Below the pieces are notes generated by a model that saw only the letters and a list, made by a program, of their open reading frames with translations, searched no databases and was not told the DNA's origin. A stretch of 64,000 bases of DNA from Bryobacterales bacterium KBS 96 (GTDB lineage Bacteria; Acidobacteriota; Terriglobia; Bryobacterales; Bryobacteraceae), in contig KB906767.1 in NCBI GenBank assembly GCA_000381625.1, positions 5,013,357-5,077,356 of the forward strand. Reading direction: 5' to 3'. Of the stretch, positions 17,551 through 26,443 are shown piece after piece. How positions within the stretch are numbered: position 1 is the first letter of the stretch; each line of letters begins with the position of its first letter. Position numbers and translations under genes: made by a program.

Positions 17551-18801
17551 CTACTGGATGGCTCCGCCACCCCAGTAATAGCCCTGCCGGGCCTCTATTT
17601 TAAGACCGGGATGATCCACGTCGACGCGGATCTTGTGGAAGCCGGGCTCTGTCTGGTTATTCGGCGTGTAGCTCAGTAGATATTGACTGTGGAGATTTGC
17701 GCCGATGTCCGAGACGGCTTCTTCCAAGCCCCTCTGTCGTGCGAAAGAATAGACTCGGCCTCCTGTCATACGCGTGAAAGCCTGATCCGGAGGCAGCTTA
17801 AACAGGTCCTTAATGGACCGCCAAACCGGAGGCACGACGTTGAGCGCGTTGCCGCCGGGATGATTCTGAAGCACGGACGTCGCATTATTGGTTCCGTTGA
17901 TGGAGTGAATAGCCTCCGGCGGAATGCCTCCGGCCAAGGGCCGGCTGGAAGTATCCGGAGTTTTCATCAACGCAGACGCCGCCTTGGAAATGTCCACGGC
18001 GTAAACGACAATATTGTCGAATTGCATCTGCCGCAGCGTTTCTTCGGTTTTCGCTTCGCTGCCTTTATCGTAGCCTTGGCTGATCATCAGAATGACACGG
18101 CGGCGCCGGTTCTCCGGGTCGTGTTGCTTCAGCATCCGGCCGGCTTCGAGCACTGCGTCGATAGTGCGCGCGGTCGACGAGCCTGCGGTCAATTTCTGCA
18201 TGGAGTCGTCAAGGCGGTCCGGATCGTTCGTCCAGTCCTGCAGCACCCGTAAACGGTGATCGAACGCTAAAACGGCGACATCGCCGGTGGCGCCGGTGAC
18301 CAGGCCATGTAGCAGGACACCAATTGTTTTCAGCTTCGGAATCATGGCTTCGACTGAGGAGTTGGCTTGCACGCAGACAACAACCGAAAGCGGCTCGTAG
18401 CTGAAATCGGAGTTGATTCGCTGTTCTTTGCCGTTGTCGTAAAGCGTAAAATCTTTGACGGACAGTCCATTGACATAGCCGCGCTGGCTCGGGTCGTACA
18501 CAGTCGTGGGTACGAGAACCGCCCGAGTGGTGACGACAATGTCGTTCGGATTCCCATGATATTCGCTGGATGCGGGTTGCGAATTGGTCGAATGGGCCGG
18601 CTGTTGTGGAGGCGCCGGACTTGGTTTTTGCTTCGGAGCGGGTTGTCCGGGCTGCGCGGGGGGCAGATTGGCAGGATCCAGTTTCGGTAGTGTGGACTCT
18701 CCAGCCGGCGCCTGCGCAAGCGCAAACGCGCCAGCCAGCAAAAATACGCCGGCAATCGCCAGCCGTGCCTTTCCGGCCTTACGCATCCACGGTGCGCTCA
18801 T
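17551..18801 (-). CDS. VWFA-related acidobacterial domain protein (TIGR03436 type)
   Basis: 416 residues. Signal peptide (AIAGVFLLAGAFALAQA), a Pro/Gln/Ala-rich linker (30-75), then VPTTVYDPSQRGYVNGLSVKDFTLYDNGKEQ and a von Willebrand A-like fold (about 135-270) whose metal site is weak (VCVQANSSVEAM where DxSxS is expected). The C-terminal QYLLSYTPNN...GFHKIRVDV...ARQGYYW segment is diagnostic of this acidobacterial family. Exported, function unknown. Its start lies 121 bases after the stop of the propeller protein. Confidence 0.92.
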   Translation of the reverse strand: MSAPWMRKAGKARLAIAGVFLLAGAFALAQAPAGESTLPKLDPANLPPAQPGQPAPKQKPSPAPPQQPAHSTNSQPASSEYHGNPNDIVVTTRAVLVPTTVYDPSQRGYVNGLSVKDFTLYDNGKEQRINSDFSYEPLSVVVCVQANSSVEAMIPKLKTIGVLLHGLVTGATGDVAVLAFDHRLRVLQDWTNDPDRLDDSMQKLTAGSSTARTIDAVLEAGRMLKQHDPENRRRRVILMISQGYDKGSEAKTEETLRQMQFDNIVVYAVDISKAASALMKTPDTSSRPLAGGIPPEAIHSINGTNNATSVLQNHPGGNALNVVPPVWRSIKDLFKLPPDQAFTRMTGGRVYSFARQRGLEEAVSDIGANLHSQYLLSYTPNNQTEPGFHKIRVDVDHPGLKIEARQGYYWGGGAIQ

Positions 18802-18878
18802 AATTTAAAGATGCCTCCGGGTTTCAGAGAGTTTCCGACCCAACCCTAGTTTCGCATCCCGGATGCTCCGCATCTTCC

Positions 18879-18913
18879 CCGCTGGGGGCGGACCCCTGTA
18901 CCGACCCAAGCGG
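18879..18913 (-). terminator. Possible hairpin terminator after the propeller gene
   Basis: CCGCTGGGG (18879-18887) and CCCAAGCGG (18905-18913) can pair with one mismatch across a 17-base loop. There is no T tract, so this could also be a repeat remnant. Confidence 0.3.
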
Positions 18914-18922
18914 AGCGTTCAG

Positions 18923-19996
18923 TTACAACTCGTCAGTCGTGCGCTCGACGAGCAATTCCACGTTAACTGAGTAAATTGCGAATTGCCCTTCGTGATCGCT
19001 TTGGAAATAGACTCGTTGGCTGTTCGGCGAAAATGCCGGAGAAACGGTTTCAGCTCGCTTGGCGCGGTGCTCACACAAGATCATCTCCCGACGTACGTCG
19101 CGAACCAGCAGAACGATATCCGGCTGCGCCTTGCTACGGCTCGCTCCGACAAACACCGAGCCGTCCCCATTCGGAGCAAAGGCCGCATATTGGCTTGTGA
19201 GCGAAACCAGGACCTCGGGGCTGCCGTCGAGCGCGACTTCCCGAAGCTCTGACGCAATAAATCGGGCGTGTTGCACCTGCCGTAGGAACAGAAGCGTCCG
19301 CCCGTCGGGCCGCCAGTAGGGGCACGAAATATTTCCGCGCGCCAGTAGAATGGGCTTGCCACCGCCGAACGGTGCGTACCAAAATTCGTGCTGATCCTCG
19401 TTCTCGTGCCGGCAAAACGCACATCCCTCGCCCGTCGGACGTACGACACCCCGCGAGCCGACGTTATCCACCAACGGTTCGACGATACGGCCATTCAGGC
19501 GTTCCAGACGATTTTGGCGGCGCACGACAATCTCATTATTCGAGCCACCTACGTGAAAATCGGTGACGCCTTCTATTAAGCGGCGTGTGTGCCGACGATT
19601 CAGGTCGACTTCCTCCAGCATGCCGCTATGGAGAAAATACACGTGGCGCTGCTTGTCATCGAGAGCGATCGCCCTGCTCGCCAGCCCCTTTGTCTCCGCA
19701 AGCTGCGTCAGGGCGCCGGTTCGCAAATTCACCCGAAAGGGGGAACACTCCCCACCGCGATCGCTGCTAAAGACAAGAAAGGCTTCCCGCGATGAAACGA
19801 AGCGGTTCTGTTCCGCCGGCAGAAAACTGGCGTGAGCCGGAGATGTCAACCGCACGACCGGATTCTCGGTTGTGGGATCGGCAAACCGTACGAACTCACC
19901 CCGGTTCGCGGGCAAGGGCTTCGACTTCGGCCCTCGCTTCGTGCTGCTCGCGAGCAAACTGCCGGGGATCAAGCCGAGGAGAGTGCGTCTCGTCAT
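18923..19996 (-). CDS. Exported beta-propeller protein (oligogalacturonate lyase/PD40-like)
   Basis: 357 residues. A twin-Arg-like leader (MTRRTLLGLIPGSLLAS) precedes a repeated-blade protein: FLVFSSDRGGECSPFRVNLRTG, KQRHVYFLHSGMLEEVDLNR, CPYWRPDGRTLLFLRQ and VSPAFSPNSQRVYFQSDHEGQFAIYSVN. Blade sequences of the SPDGxxLxF type occur in TolB/PD40 and in oligogalacturonate lyase. I see no firm catalytic signature, so enzymatic activity is only a suggestion. Likely periplasmic. Confidence 0.75.
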   Translation of the reverse strand: MTRRTLLGLIPGSLLASSTKRGPKSKPLPANRGEFVRFADPTTENPVVRLTSPAHASFLPAEQNRFVSSREAFLVFSSDRGGECSPFRVNLRTGALTQLAETKGLASRAIALDDKQRHVYFLHSGMLEEVDLNRRHTRRLIEGVTDFHVGGSNNEIVVRRQNRLERLNGRIVEPLVDNVGSRGVVRPTGEGCAFCRHENEDQHEFWYAPFGGGKPILLARGNISCPYWRPDGRTLLFLRQVQHARFIASELREVALDGSPEVLVSLTSQYAAFAPNGDGSVFVGASRSKAQPDIVLLVRDVRREMILCEHRAKRAETVSPAFSPNSQRVYFQSDHEGQFAIYSVNVELLVERTTDEL

Positions 19997-20118
19997 GGTC
20001 GATTGTTACTGCCGTGCGGACGCTGCAAAGGAATTGACGCGCCTCTGTCTTTAGAGTAACTTCTGTCGGTTGAGAGGGCACGCCTTGGCTGTCCCTCTTG
20101 CCCGCGCCGTTACGACTG

Positions 20119-20745
20119 CTAAGCCAGATACTTGAGGGTCTGCTCCACCAGGAATTTCGTTCCTGCAGCGGATCGCCTTCCTGATCGAACTCCATCGAAT
20201 AATAGCTCGAAATCCGGCTTTCTTTGCTATTTCAAATATTTTGGCCAAGTCGATCTGGTAGAGCTTGGGGTCGTCCGATTCCGCCGCCTTTCACGTGGCT
20301 GATGTTGTAGGCGTGAGCAAACATAGCCTTCACCGCCGCGTAATTGAACGTCGCGTCGCCCTGCTTTTCCACCATCGAGTTACAGAAATCGGGCAGCGCG
20401 CGAAGATAAGGGCTCGCAACTCTTTGGATAACGTCAATCGGGAAAAATGCGTCTTCGGATTCCGGATCGTCGTTTTCCAAATTGATCACTACGTTCTTCT
20501 GTTCTCCGTATCCGGCAATGGCCTTTAAACTCTCCGCGGCCCGAGCCGGAGGGAAAATGACGGCTAAGTGGCTCGATTCCCGGCACGCCAAATCGCTCGG
20601 AAATGAATGCGGGGAAGTCCACCAGATTCATAGTCTCCGTTTTCGGATTCACCAGCTTGCGAAACGGCCAGGAAGCCACCGCGATGCGTGCACGAGCCTC
20701 CTTTGCGTCGGCATCTAAAGTTCCGCCTGCCGCCGGACGATTCAT
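20119..20745 (-). pseudogene. Frameshifted sugar phosphate isomerase/epimerase
   Basis: The conserved family sequence is spread over several frames. ARIAVASWPFRKLVNP...FGVPGIEPLSRHF runs from ATG 20745. AESLKAIAGYGEQKNVVINLENDDPESEDAFF...LRALPDFCNSM...AMFAHAYNISHVK runs to about 20285. AESDDPKLYQIDLAKIFEIAKKAGFR is in a third frame, YYSMEFDQEGDP shifts again, and TKFLVEQTLKYLA ends at stop 20119. At least four frameshifts are needed. Only about 209 codons are present, where family members have roughly 280-300, so the piece after SRHF also seems deleted. Start and stop ends are preserved. Confidence 0.85.
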
Positions 20746-20767
20746 TCTTCAGAGTGATACCGATTCC

Positions 20768-21229
20768 ATGAAAGCATTTGAATTCAGGCTCCAGCGCATT
20801 CTCGAGTTCCGCCTCCAACAAGCCGAAGTGGAGCGCGCCGGCCTTCAAAAACTGCTTGCGCAATTGCGCCAGCTCGATGATGAAGTACATAACCTGCGGA
20901 ACCAGATTCTCGATGCTCGACACGATGCTGAACGCCAGCCCTCACTGACAGGCGGCGATTTTCTGGCGCTTGCGCAATTCGAAGGTTTCGTAGTTCGCCG
21001 TACTACGTTTGTTGATGCCCAACAGAAGCAGCTCGAACCGCTGATCGAGCGTCAGCGTGTCGTGACAATGCAGGCAGAACGCAACGTCAAATTACTCGAG
21101 CGGCTCCGTGAAAGAAAGCTCAAGGAATGGATAGCGGCGCGCGATAAAGAGCTTGACGAGCTTGCCGCGGATTCCCATCTAGCCCGCCTTTCCGGCGCAC
21201 GGATCGCCGAAATCTCCCAATCCAACTAA
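20768..21229 (+). CDS. FliJ-like coiled-coil protein
   Basis: 153 residues, almost wholly alpha-helical with heptads: FEFRLQRILEFRLQQAEVERAGLQKLLAQL and later QQKQLEPLIERQRVVTMQAERNVKLLERLRERKLKEW. Length and pattern fit FliJ/YscO-type export chaperones, but no flagellar or secretion genes are near, so the name is structural only. ATG 20768 (MKAFEFRLQR) is the natural start; the frame is open further upstream without family sequence. It ends just before the xseB region, probably one transcript. Confidence 0.7.
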   Translation: MKAFEFRLQRILEFRLQQAEVERAGLQKLLAQLRQLDDEVHNLRNQILDARHDAERQPSLTGGDFLALAQFEGFVVRRTTFVDAQQKQLEPLIERQRVVTMQAERNVKLLERLRERKLKEWIAARDKELDELAADSHLARLSGARIAEISQSN

Positions 21230-21290
21230 GCTCGATTTGCCGGTGCTCGGAGCCGCGCCGATATCGGGCTGGGTCGCACGTTTATTTACA

Positions 21291-21554
21291 ATGAAATCGA
21301 TGAGCGACGACGCGCAACAAACGCCGAGTTTCGAGGCCAGCCTTGACGATCTCGAGCGAGTTGTCAAAGAACTGGAAAAGGGCGAACTGCCGCTCGAGAA
21401 AAGCCTTGAACTCTTCGAACGTGGGATGAAGCTTAGCGCCGATTGCAAGAAACAGTTGGAGGATGCGGAGATGCGGGTTGAGATTCTGATGAAGCGCGGC
21501 TCGAAAACAATCGCAGCGCCTTTCAGCGCCGACGAAGAGAACTCTGCCAAATAG
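21291..21554 (+). CDS. xseB: Exodeoxyribonuclease VII small subunit
   Basis: 87 residues. The conserved core SFEASLDDLERVVKELEKGELPLEKSLELFERGMKL is nearly consensus for XseB, followed by a second helix (CKKQLEDAEMRVEIL). It partners with the large subunit XseA, not in this window, to degrade single-stranded DNA. Start at ATG 21291 or ATG 21300. One base separates its stop from ispA. Confidence 0.93.
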   Translation: MKSMSDDAQQTPSFEASLDDLERVVKELEKGELPLEKSLELFERGMKLSADCKKQLEDAEMRVEILMKRGSKTIAAPFSADEENSAK

Positions 21555-21555
21555 C

Positions 21556-22458
21556 ATGATCCAAACTGAGCCGGCTAGCCTCGACGAGTATTTGGCGGAG
21601 CAGCAGCAGCTCGTCGATCGAGCGCTCGACGTGTGGCTGCCCGCGGAGGATGTGCCGCCTTTCTCGATCCACAAGGCCATGCGCTATAGCGTGTTCGCGG
21701 GCGGTAAACGCATCCGGCCAATCCTGGCAATCGCAGCGGCTCGAGCGGTTTCCGATTCGCCCAATGGCATCGAGAACGCCGCTGCTACGCTTGAAATGGT
21801 CCACACGTATTCGTTGATTCACGACGACCTTCCCGCGATGGATAACGACGACCTGCGCCGGGGGCGCCCGACATGCCACAAAGTATTTGGCGATGCGCTG
21901 GCGATTCTGGCGGGCGATGCTCTTTGCACACTGGCCTTCGAAGTGTTGAGCCGGCTTCGAGAAATCGGTCCTGAATCGAAGATAAAGCTCATCGAGGACC
22001 TGGGGCGGGCATCGGGTACGGTAGGCGGCATGATCGCGGGACAGGTACATGACATCGAAGGCGAAAATCGAATGCCGAGCGCGCCGCTGCTCGAGCAAAT
22101 TCACAGGGCTAAGACGGGAGCGCTGTTGCGCGCCAGCGTGCGCATGGGGGCAATCTATGGAGGAGCCACGGCGGAGGAACTGGAATCCCTAACGGATTAC
22201 GGTGAGCGCGTTGGCTTGGCATTCCAGATTGTTGACGACATACTCGACGTCGAGCAGACCTCGGAAAAGTTGGGCAAGACCGCGGGGAAGGACCAGGAAC
22301 AGCAGAAGATTACGTTTCCTGCCGTTTTCGGGCTGGAATGTTCGCGTCGGATGGCCGAACAGGAACGCCTCAACGCCCACGTGGCGCTTCGGGATTTCGA
22401 TGACCGGGCGGACCGCCTTCGCCAACTCGCCGACCTTATCGTTCAGCGGCAGACTTGA
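21556..22458 (+). CDS. ispA: Polyprenyl (farnesyl/geranylgeranyl) diphosphate synthase
   Basis: 300 residues. First Asp-rich motif in YSLIHDDLPAMDNDDLRRG, second in FQIVDDILDVE, with GGKRIRP near the start (pyrophosphate-binding Lys/Arg). It condenses isopentenyl diphosphate with allylic diphosphates to C15/C20 products for quinones and lipid carriers. The xseB-ispA pairing is very common; dxs, which often comes next, is absent here. Confidence 0.94.
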   Translation: MIQTEPASLDEYLAEQQQLVDRALDVWLPAEDVPPFSIHKAMRYSVFAGGKRIRPILAIAAARAVSDSPNGIENAAATLEMVHTYSLIHDDLPAMDNDDLRRGRPTCHKVFGDALAILAGDALCTLAFEVLSRLREIGPESKIKLIEDLGRASGTVGGMIAGQVHDIEGENRMPSAPLLEQIHRAKTGALLRASVRMGAIYGGATAEELESLTDYGERVGLAFQIVDDILDVEQTSEKLGKTAGKDQEQQKITFPAVFGLECSRRMAEQERLNAHVALRDFDDRADRLRQLADLIVQRQT

Positions 22459-22467
22459 GCCGGGCGA

Positions 22468-23211
22468 ATGGCTGCCAAGAAGCGCCTTGATATGGAGTTG
22501 GTCGAGCGCGGGCTTGTCGAGTCCCGTGAACGCGCGCAGGCTTTAATTTTGGCGGGCGAGGTTTTCGTTGACCACCAAAAGGCGCGGAAAGCGGGCCAGC
22601 CGATCGGTTCCGGCGCGCACCTGGAAGTCCGGCAGCCTCTTCGTTACGTGAGTCGTGGTGGATTGAAACTCGAAATAGCTCTGGAAGAATTCCAGGTGTC
22701 GCCCGAAGGCAAAGTTTGTTTGGATATCGGTACGTCGACTGGTGGTTTCACCGATTGCGTGCTCCAGCGGGGCGCCATCAGGGTGCATTGCGTCGATACC
22801 GGCGCCGGTCAGATCGATTGGAAATTACGCAACGATTCGCGTGTCATCCTGCACGAGCGCATGAATGCGCGCTATCTCACCTTCGATCAGATCGGCGAGC
22901 CCGTGGATCTGATTGCCTGTGACGTGAGCTTTATCTCAGTCACTCTTCTCATCCCGGCCCTTGCGCCGCTTCTTAAGCTCGATGGCGATTGGATCGTTCT
23001 AGTGAAGCCGCAGTTTGAAGTGGGACGCGAGGGAGTGGGTAAAGGCGGCATCGTCCGCGATCCGGGCCTGCACGAGTTCGCTTGTCAGCGGGTCGAAAGT
23101 GCGTTGCGCGGACAGGCATTCAAAACGAGCCGGATCGACAGTCCGATACTCGGAATGGAAGGAAATCGCGAATTCCTGGTCCATGCGTGGCGCGAGCCAG
23201 CGTCCAAATAG
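22468..23211 (+). CDS. tlyA: TlyA-type rRNA 2'-O-methyltransferase
   Basis: 247 residues. N-terminal S4 RNA-binding domain (LDMELVERGLVESRERAQALILAGEVFVD), then an FtsJ-like SAM domain: YVSRGGLKLEIAL, VCLDIGTSTGGFTDCVLQRGA, VHCVDTGAGQIDWKL, CDVSFISVTLLIPAL, and the end VKPQFEVGREGVGKGGIVRD. TlyA methylates ribose in rRNA in mycobacteria; some homologues are called haemolysins. Nine bases after ispA. Confidence 0.94.
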   Translation: MAAKKRLDMELVERGLVESRERAQALILAGEVFVDHQKARKAGQPIGSGAHLEVRQPLRYVSRGGLKLEIALEEFQVSPEGKVCLDIGTSTGGFTDCVLQRGAIRVHCVDTGAGQIDWKLRNDSRVILHERMNARYLTFDQIGEPVDLIACDVSFISVTLLIPALAPLLKLDGDWIVLVKPQFEVGREGVGKGGIVRDPGLHEFACQRVESALRGQAFKTSRIDSPILGMEGNREFLVHAWREPASK

Positions 23212-23263
23212 GCCACGCGCGCGAGTCTACTTGATTTTGTTGTGGCGCGAGTTTTAGCTTGCC

Positions 23264-23284
23264 GTTGTGGGCTTCAGCCCACGG
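23264..23284. terminator. Hairpin between convergent tlyA and tmk
   Basis: GTGGGC-TTCA-GCCCAC (23267-23282), extended by flanking CCG/CGG-like bases, lies between the ends of two convergent genes. A bidirectional terminator or small repeat; no T tract. Confidence 0.45.
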
Positions 23285-23348
23285 TCAGGCGGACACAGTG
23301 AGCATGAGTCGCGGGCTCGGCGTGCCGGGGTGAACGCGTCCGGCCAGA

Positions 23349-24014
23349 CTATCGCGAGCGCTCCAGCAGAGGCTCGACTTCCGCCCAGACGCGGTTCGCA
23401 ATCGTTTCCGGATCCCCACGGCCGTCGACGATACGGAAGCGATCGGGTTCGAGCGACGCGATTTTCCGGTAGCCGTCGAGAACGCGCCGGTAGAATTCGA
23501 GCGATTGTTCGTCCAACCTCGTGTCTCTTGGCAAGCCGGCTACTTCCGACCGATTTCGCTCGCGCGCTCGCGCCAGACCTTCCTCGACATCCACTTCGAT
23601 GCAAAGAGTTAAGTCCGGTTGAAGATCGCCCAATAGCAGCTTGTGCAATTTCAGGACAGTGTCGAATCCGAGGCCTCGCGCTTCGCCTTGATAAGCCAGG
23701 GATGAGTCCGTGTACCGGTCGGAGAGTACAATTTCTCCACGCGCCAAGGCGGGCTCAAGCCACTGCGCGGTTGCCTGTGCACGGCTCGCAAACATTAAAA
23801 GCAATTCTGTTATCGGCGCCATTTCTTCGTTTGCGGAATCGAGCAAAATGCGTCGAATCTGCAAGCCAATGGGCGTGCCGCCCGGTTCGGCGCTCTCTAA
23901 CACAGGGCATCCCGACGCCCGAAGCCGCTGGGCCAGCAAACGCATCTGGGTCGACTTTCCGCTGCCGTCCGTGCCCTCGAAGCTGATGAATAGTCCGCGG
24001 CGCCCTTCAGTCAT
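23349..24014 (-). CDS. tmk: Thymidylate kinase
   Basis: 221 residues. P-loop FEGTDGSGKST (about 11-21), the DR motif SDRYTDSSLAYQG, and a lid region with ARARERNRSE. Phosphorylates dTMP to dTDP using ATP. Its first eight bases overlap the end of the uracil-DNA glycosylase gene, so the two are translated from one message; both serve the thymine/uracil balance of DNA. Confidence 0.95.
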   Translation of the reverse strand: MTEGRRGLFISFEGTDGSGKSTQMRLLAQRLRASGCPVLESAEPGGTPIGLQIRRILLDSANEEMAPITELLLMFASRAQATAQWLEPALARGEIVLSDRYTDSSLAYQGEARGLGFDTVLKLHKLLLGDLQPDLTLCIEVDVEEGLARARERNRSEVAGLPRDTRLDEQSLEFYRRVLDGYRKIASLEPDRFRIVDGRGDPETIANRVWAEVEPLLERSR

Positions 24015-24816
24015 AGACGTAGTGCAGCACTTTTTTCAGGTCTTCCCACGCCTGGCGCTTTGCTTCCTGATTATATTGCCGCAGCAGGTACGACGGGTGA
24101 TACGTGATCATCAGGGGGATTCCGTTCCACTTCTGCCACTCGCCGCGCATTTTCGTGATGCCGAGCTTGGTATTCAACAAAGCCTTCATGGCGGTTGCTC
24201 CGAGGGCGCAGATCGCCTTCGGTTTAATCGTCATCAATTGGCGGTAAAGAAACTGGCCGCAGATCTCCATCTCATCGGGCTGTGGCGCGCGATTTTCAGG
24301 CGGCCTGCACTTGACGACATTGCAGATATACACGTCGTCCCGGCGTATCGGAATTCCCTCTTTCGCGGCGGTGTTATCGATCATCTGTGTCAGGAGTTGA
24401 CCCGCGCGGCCGACAAACGGTATGCCCTGCGCATCTTCGTCGGCGCCGGGCCCTTCGCCCACAAATACGAGCTTCGCCGACTCGTCGCCAACGCCGAAGA
24501 CAATCGTTTTTCGGGCTTCGCACAGACGGCAGCGGCGGCACTCGCCGATATCCTGTTTGATCTTCAGAAGCGTGTCGGCTTCAGGCGCAAGAGCAGGCAG
24601 AACAATTTCGGACCTGCCGCTGGCCGCGGCAACACGTTTCTCGCTCGCGGCCGAAGCTGTTAGCAGGGAACTAGCCTCGGGAGCATCTTTGCCGGAATGC
24701 GCCTCCGCGACCGGCGCCTCACCTTGCGCGGACGCCGTGGCGGGTCTGAGGTAGATGGCATCGATCCCGAGATCTCTGTAAAACTCCAGCCTCTCGCGAA
24801 GTTGTTGCGGCGTCAT
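24007..24816 (-). CDS. Type 4 uracil-DNA glycosylase (Fe-S)
   Basis: 269 residues. The C-terminal UDG domain (about 80-269) has [12 protein letters not shown] and [12 protein letters not shown], which give the four cysteines of a 4Fe-4S cluster. Motif A is [23 protein letters not shown], and the second catalytic loop is YHPSYLLRQ. It removes uracil from DNA. An Ala/Glu-rich linker (about 28-75) separates the domain from an N-terminal [25 protein letters not shown] helix often seen in this family. ATG 24816 is preferred over the upstream extension, which has no family sequence. Confidence 0.92.
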   Translation of the reverse strand: MTPQQLRERLEFYRDLGIDAIYLRPATASAQGEAPVAEAHSGKDAPEASSLLTASAASEKRVAAASGRSEIVLPALAPEADTLLKIKQDIGECRRCRLCEARKTIVFGVGDESAKLVFVGEGPGADEDAQGIPFVGRAGQLLTQMIDNTAAKEGIPIRRDDVYICNVVKCRPPENRAPQPDEMEICGQFLYRQLMTIKPKAICALGATAMKALLNTKLGITKMRGEWQKWNGIPLMITYHPSYLLRQYNQEAKRQAWEDLKKVLHYVYD

Positions 24817-24944
24817 CGTTGCGTCGGCTTCCACCGTACTAGCGTAACCCGCGTCTCCGATTTCGCCGCAATTTGATTGCTTGCGCGTTACATCGGCTGT
24901 AAAGGTGCGCCTGGACACAAGCCCCGCGCACCTTCAGCAGGTTG

Positions 24945-25706
24945 CTATTTGGAAGAAGCGGCTAACGCGGCAACGGGTTCTGCCTTGCCGACGGTGGTCT
25001 GTACGTGCAGCGCCGATGTGTTCGAAATGCTGCCTTTGATCTGACCAGAGGTTGTCGGAAGGAGTTGCGTGGCATCGTTAAACCAGAAGTAGTGACCTTT
25101 CACTCGGTCTGGAAAATTCGCGCCAAACATTCCCTGAACCGAGATCGGGGCCGTGAAATTCAGCGTCTCCTGCTGCATGGTGGCGACCATTGTGATCTGT
25201 TTGCGGGAATGGGCTGGCACGGAAACCGAGACCGAGGCCGAAGCCGACTTCGAAACCGTATTGGATTTCGACTGGCCCACGGTCGTCGAGACGTTAAAGG
25301 TCGTTCCCACTTTGAACACGCCCTCGATGGTGAATTCTTCGGTAAACGACAATCCGGTCGTGCTCTCGGACGACCAGCTCTGGGTCTGAGACCAGGCGCC
25401 CTCCACCGTTACTGTTATGGTTGCCTCTTCATCGCTGTCGTTGGTCGCGTAGTTGCTGCCGACGATCGCATCGGACGGCGGCTTGGACGCAGCTTCCACG
25501 TAATTGAATTCGCCAAGAGTTTTGTAGCAAGGATGCCCATATTGCTGCGTAATCGCTGGCGTAACGGCGCCGAAATAAGTCTCGTCGTTAACGGAAATGC
25601 CATCCGGGTTTTTGCTGTATAAATCTTGAAATTTCTGGCGGACCGCCTGAGGGCTGGAGTTCAAGGCGGGCAGGTCGTTGAAAGATAGAGCTTGCTGAGT
25701 CGGCAT
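24945..25706 (-). CDS. Aerolysin/ETX-MTX2-like beta pore-forming protein (predicted)
   Basis: 253 residues, no signal peptide and no membrane helix. The N-terminal 90 residues are mixed. Residues 95-190 form long beta stretches that alternate Ser/Thr with other residues (EGAWSQTQSWSSEST at 102-116; GQSKSNTVSKSASASVSVSV at 144-163), broken by a more hydrophobic turn (TIEGVFKVGTTFNV). VPAHSRKQITMVATMQQETL follows, much like the V.PPHSKV.V......... strand in ETX/MTX2 toxins. By that pattern I assign the aerolysin fold. A strong AAGGAG site seven bases before ATG suggests high expression. Target, release and toxicity are unknown; it could act in competition or self-lysis. Confidence 0.7.
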   Translation of the reverse strand: MPTQQALSFNDLPALNSSPQAVRQKFQDLYSKNPDGISVNDETYFGAVTPAITQQYGHPCYKTLGEFNYVEAASKPPSDAIVGSNYATNDSDEEATITVTVEGAWSQTQSWSSESTTGLSFTEEFTIEGVFKVGTTFNVSTTVGQSKSNTVSKSASASVSVSVPAHSRKQITMVATMQQETLNFTAPISVQGMFGANFPDRVKGHYFWFNDATQLLPTTSGQIKGSISNTSALHVQTTVGKAEPVAALAASSK

Positions 25707-25980
25707 ATAAATGCTCCTTTTCTGGTCACACCTGGCGTCGTTGTGCCTTCGCGTAAGAGGGCGGACTGCCCCGCGAATGTCAACGCTAAAGTTTCGATAT
25801 TGGTGGGAACCGAGATAATTATGGCTCTAATTGTTTCTATTAATCAAGCGTAATACTGTGAACAAATGGTTCAGATAATCCCTGAAAGCAGCCGGTAAAA
25901 ATACGGAAGCTGAAAGCCGCCAGCTTTAACGACCTAAAACCGAGGCATTCGTTAGCGTCTCTTGGTTCGGCGGCGCCCGT
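25707..25980. other. AT-rich intergenic region
   Basis: Holds the promoter of the pore-former gene on the minus strand. A TTGACA lies at 25778-25783 but without a good -10 at normal spacing. Nothing else recognised. Confidence 0.4.
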
Positions 25981-26421
25981 GTGCGCGTTCCAGAAGATTG
26001 GCGATACTGGGCTGTGTGGACCTTCTTCCGCCGCAAGCCGGCTCCGCCTCAGGCTGAACCACGGCTGGCCGGCGCTCCCCAGCGTGCGCGATTGAAGAGT
26101 TATTCCGCCCAATCCGGCTACGTCTATCAGTACGTGTATCGCGGCTACCGGGCCGCCGGGCAGGCAGAGATCGAATATGTCTTTTCCGCCACTTCGGATC
26201 GGAAGAACTGGCGCCTGATCCGCGTGGTCCTCGACCAGGCCACCATAGACCGTTGGTCTTCCGGAGCGGGACGCGTGCTATTGCCCGCTGAATCCTATGC
26301 CATCGCCAAGTTGACGCTGTTCGACTTCTTCGATGCTAGCCCGGATGGCCGTGCGCCGGAGCCGCTCCGTCCCGGCGCGGAAGACATTGCAAGATATCTT
26401 GACAGTTTAGGCCGGATGTAA
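25981..26421 (+). CDS. Hypothetical protein
   Basis: 146 residues. Starts are GTG 25981 or GTG 26014 (VWTFFRRKPAPP). No signal peptide or membrane helix. The middle has a beta-like YVYQYVYRGYRAA...EIEYVFSATSDRKNWRLIRVVLDQ, and the protein ends in a helical DIARYLDSLG. I do not recognise the family. It is followed 22 bases later by another hypothetical gene, so the pair may be co-transcribed. Confidence 0.6.
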   Translation: MRVPEDWRYWAVWTFFRRKPAPPQAEPRLAGAPQRARLKSYSAQSGYVYQYVYRGYRAAGQAEIEYVFSATSDRKNWRLIRVVLDQATIDRWSSGAGRVLLPAESYAIAKLTLFDFFDASPDGRAPEPLRPGAEDIARYLDSLGRM

Positions 26422-26443
26422 AGCGGGAGTACACTAGAACCGG

